5,266 nt of DNA from an uncultured Bacteroidales bacterium (GTDB lineage Bacteria > Bacteroidota > Bacteroidia > Bacteroidales > UBA932), in assembly GCA_934678915.1 (NCBI GenBank), contig CAKUSF010000136.1:1-5266 (forward strand), written 5' to 3'. This document shows, piece after piece, positions 4,924 through 5,266 of this stretch (its first letter is position 1; the number at the start of each line of letters is the position of its first letter). Position numbers and translations under genes: made by a program. Under the pieces are notes generated by a model. It was given only the letters and a program-made list of their open reading frames with translations. It made no database searches and had not been told where the DNA came from.

Positions 4924-5266
4924 GGAAATGTTGATGATGGAATATATAATAGAATCACTACACTTCTTTATGCCGATAACAGTACAACTTAGGCCAAGAC
5001 ATTTGATTTGGGGCTGGAGAGGAAACAGAATTATATCAATGGTGCGCAAATCCACTTCTTGCACACTGGTGCGTAATCGGCATATAATCTCATCGCCAGC
5101 TGGTGTCTAAACGCTAACTCGCTCCGCCATTTTACAACCTGGAACACTATCCTGATGAGAATGCTCCCTGAGTCCGGAACAAAAGTTCGATGAAAGTGTA
5201 GCAAAACACTCAAAACGTCCTGTCGATTATGACCGTCTCGCATTTATATTCCGGATAAAATGACTA
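4924..5266. other. Gene-free stretch with short repeats
   Basis: I see no supportable gene here on either strand: open frames are under ~75 codons, lack recognisable domains and have no promoter match. It does hold an imperfect 12-base inverted repeat (4969-4980 against 5073-5084, 11 of 12 matching), a direct repeat CACTTCTT (4961-4968, 5053-5060), a direct repeat TGGTGCG (5040-5046, 5067-5073) and a small hairpin GCAC-ACTG-GTGC (5061-5072). Plus-strand frames in 5120-5263 read like short broken coding pieces (for example residues ending RPVDYDRLAFIFRIK before TGA 5261-5263), which may be decayed mobile-element sequence. An ATG at 5260 is too close to the edge to judge. Confidence 0.5.

Noticed and set aside
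4863..4958. N-terminal extension of the toxin from GTG 4958
   Set aside because: It spans the predicted promoter and start of transcription, and ATG 4862 matches the family-like start MxLFDEIT.
4876..5243. Small open frames of 62-74 codons in the right flank as genes
   Set aside because: They overlap one another and the toxin promoter, and show no promoter, start context or domain.
1..5266. tRNA, rRNA or CRISPR array
   Set aside because: No cloverleaf, rRNA-like core or regularly spaced repeats were seen.

Overview
The window looks like chromosomal DNA of a Bacteroidales-type member of the Bacteroidota, of moderate GC content. The main reason is that four intergenic regions carry the promoter form of that phylum (TTTG, about 19-20 bases, TAnnTTTG), and the start codons lack Shine-Dalgarno sequences and sit behind A/T-rich leaders. 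The proteins also fit: a Bacteroidetes-type topoisomerase IV B subunit, DUF1573 proteins and an IS66 relic. I cannot name a genus from the sequence.

Layout. Bases 1-830 (minus) hold the N-terminal ATPase part of topoisomerase IV subunit B (parE), which runs off the left edge. A 123-base divergent intergenic region with back-to-back promoters separates it from a plus-strand operon. That operon has an exported three-domain DUF1573 protein (954-2153) and, one base after its stop, a polytopic membrane protein of the ArsP_2 / putative manganese exporter family (2155-3207). A strong promoter match overlaps the 3' end of the transporter gene. It should drive a 57-residue 2x[4Fe-4S] ferredoxin (3285-3458), which ends at a perfect 14-bp-stem terminator.

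Bases of about 3512-3984 are a relic of an IS66-family insertion sequence: a short in-frame ORF that appears to keep the transposase N-terminal coiled coil and C-terminal element but not the DDE core, followed by a plausible right end. The relic abuts, within three bases, the stop codon of a minus-strand two-gene operon. This operon has a 183-residue putative toxin (4311-4862), then an Xre/HTH antitoxin-like protein (3988-4299), in HigBA gene order. A phylum-consensus promoter with an overlapping palindrome (likely operator) lies upstream of it. The last ~340 bases hold no gene I can support, only short repeats and possible decayed coding sequence.

How the parts work together. The left half is housekeeping or metal and redox physiology: chromosome decatenation, metal export linked to a periplasmic or envelope protein, and a low-potential electron carrier. 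The right half is accessory DNA: an IS relic, a toxin-antitoxin pair and a degraded flank. The least described parts are the DUF1573-exporter pair and the large HigB-order toxin.
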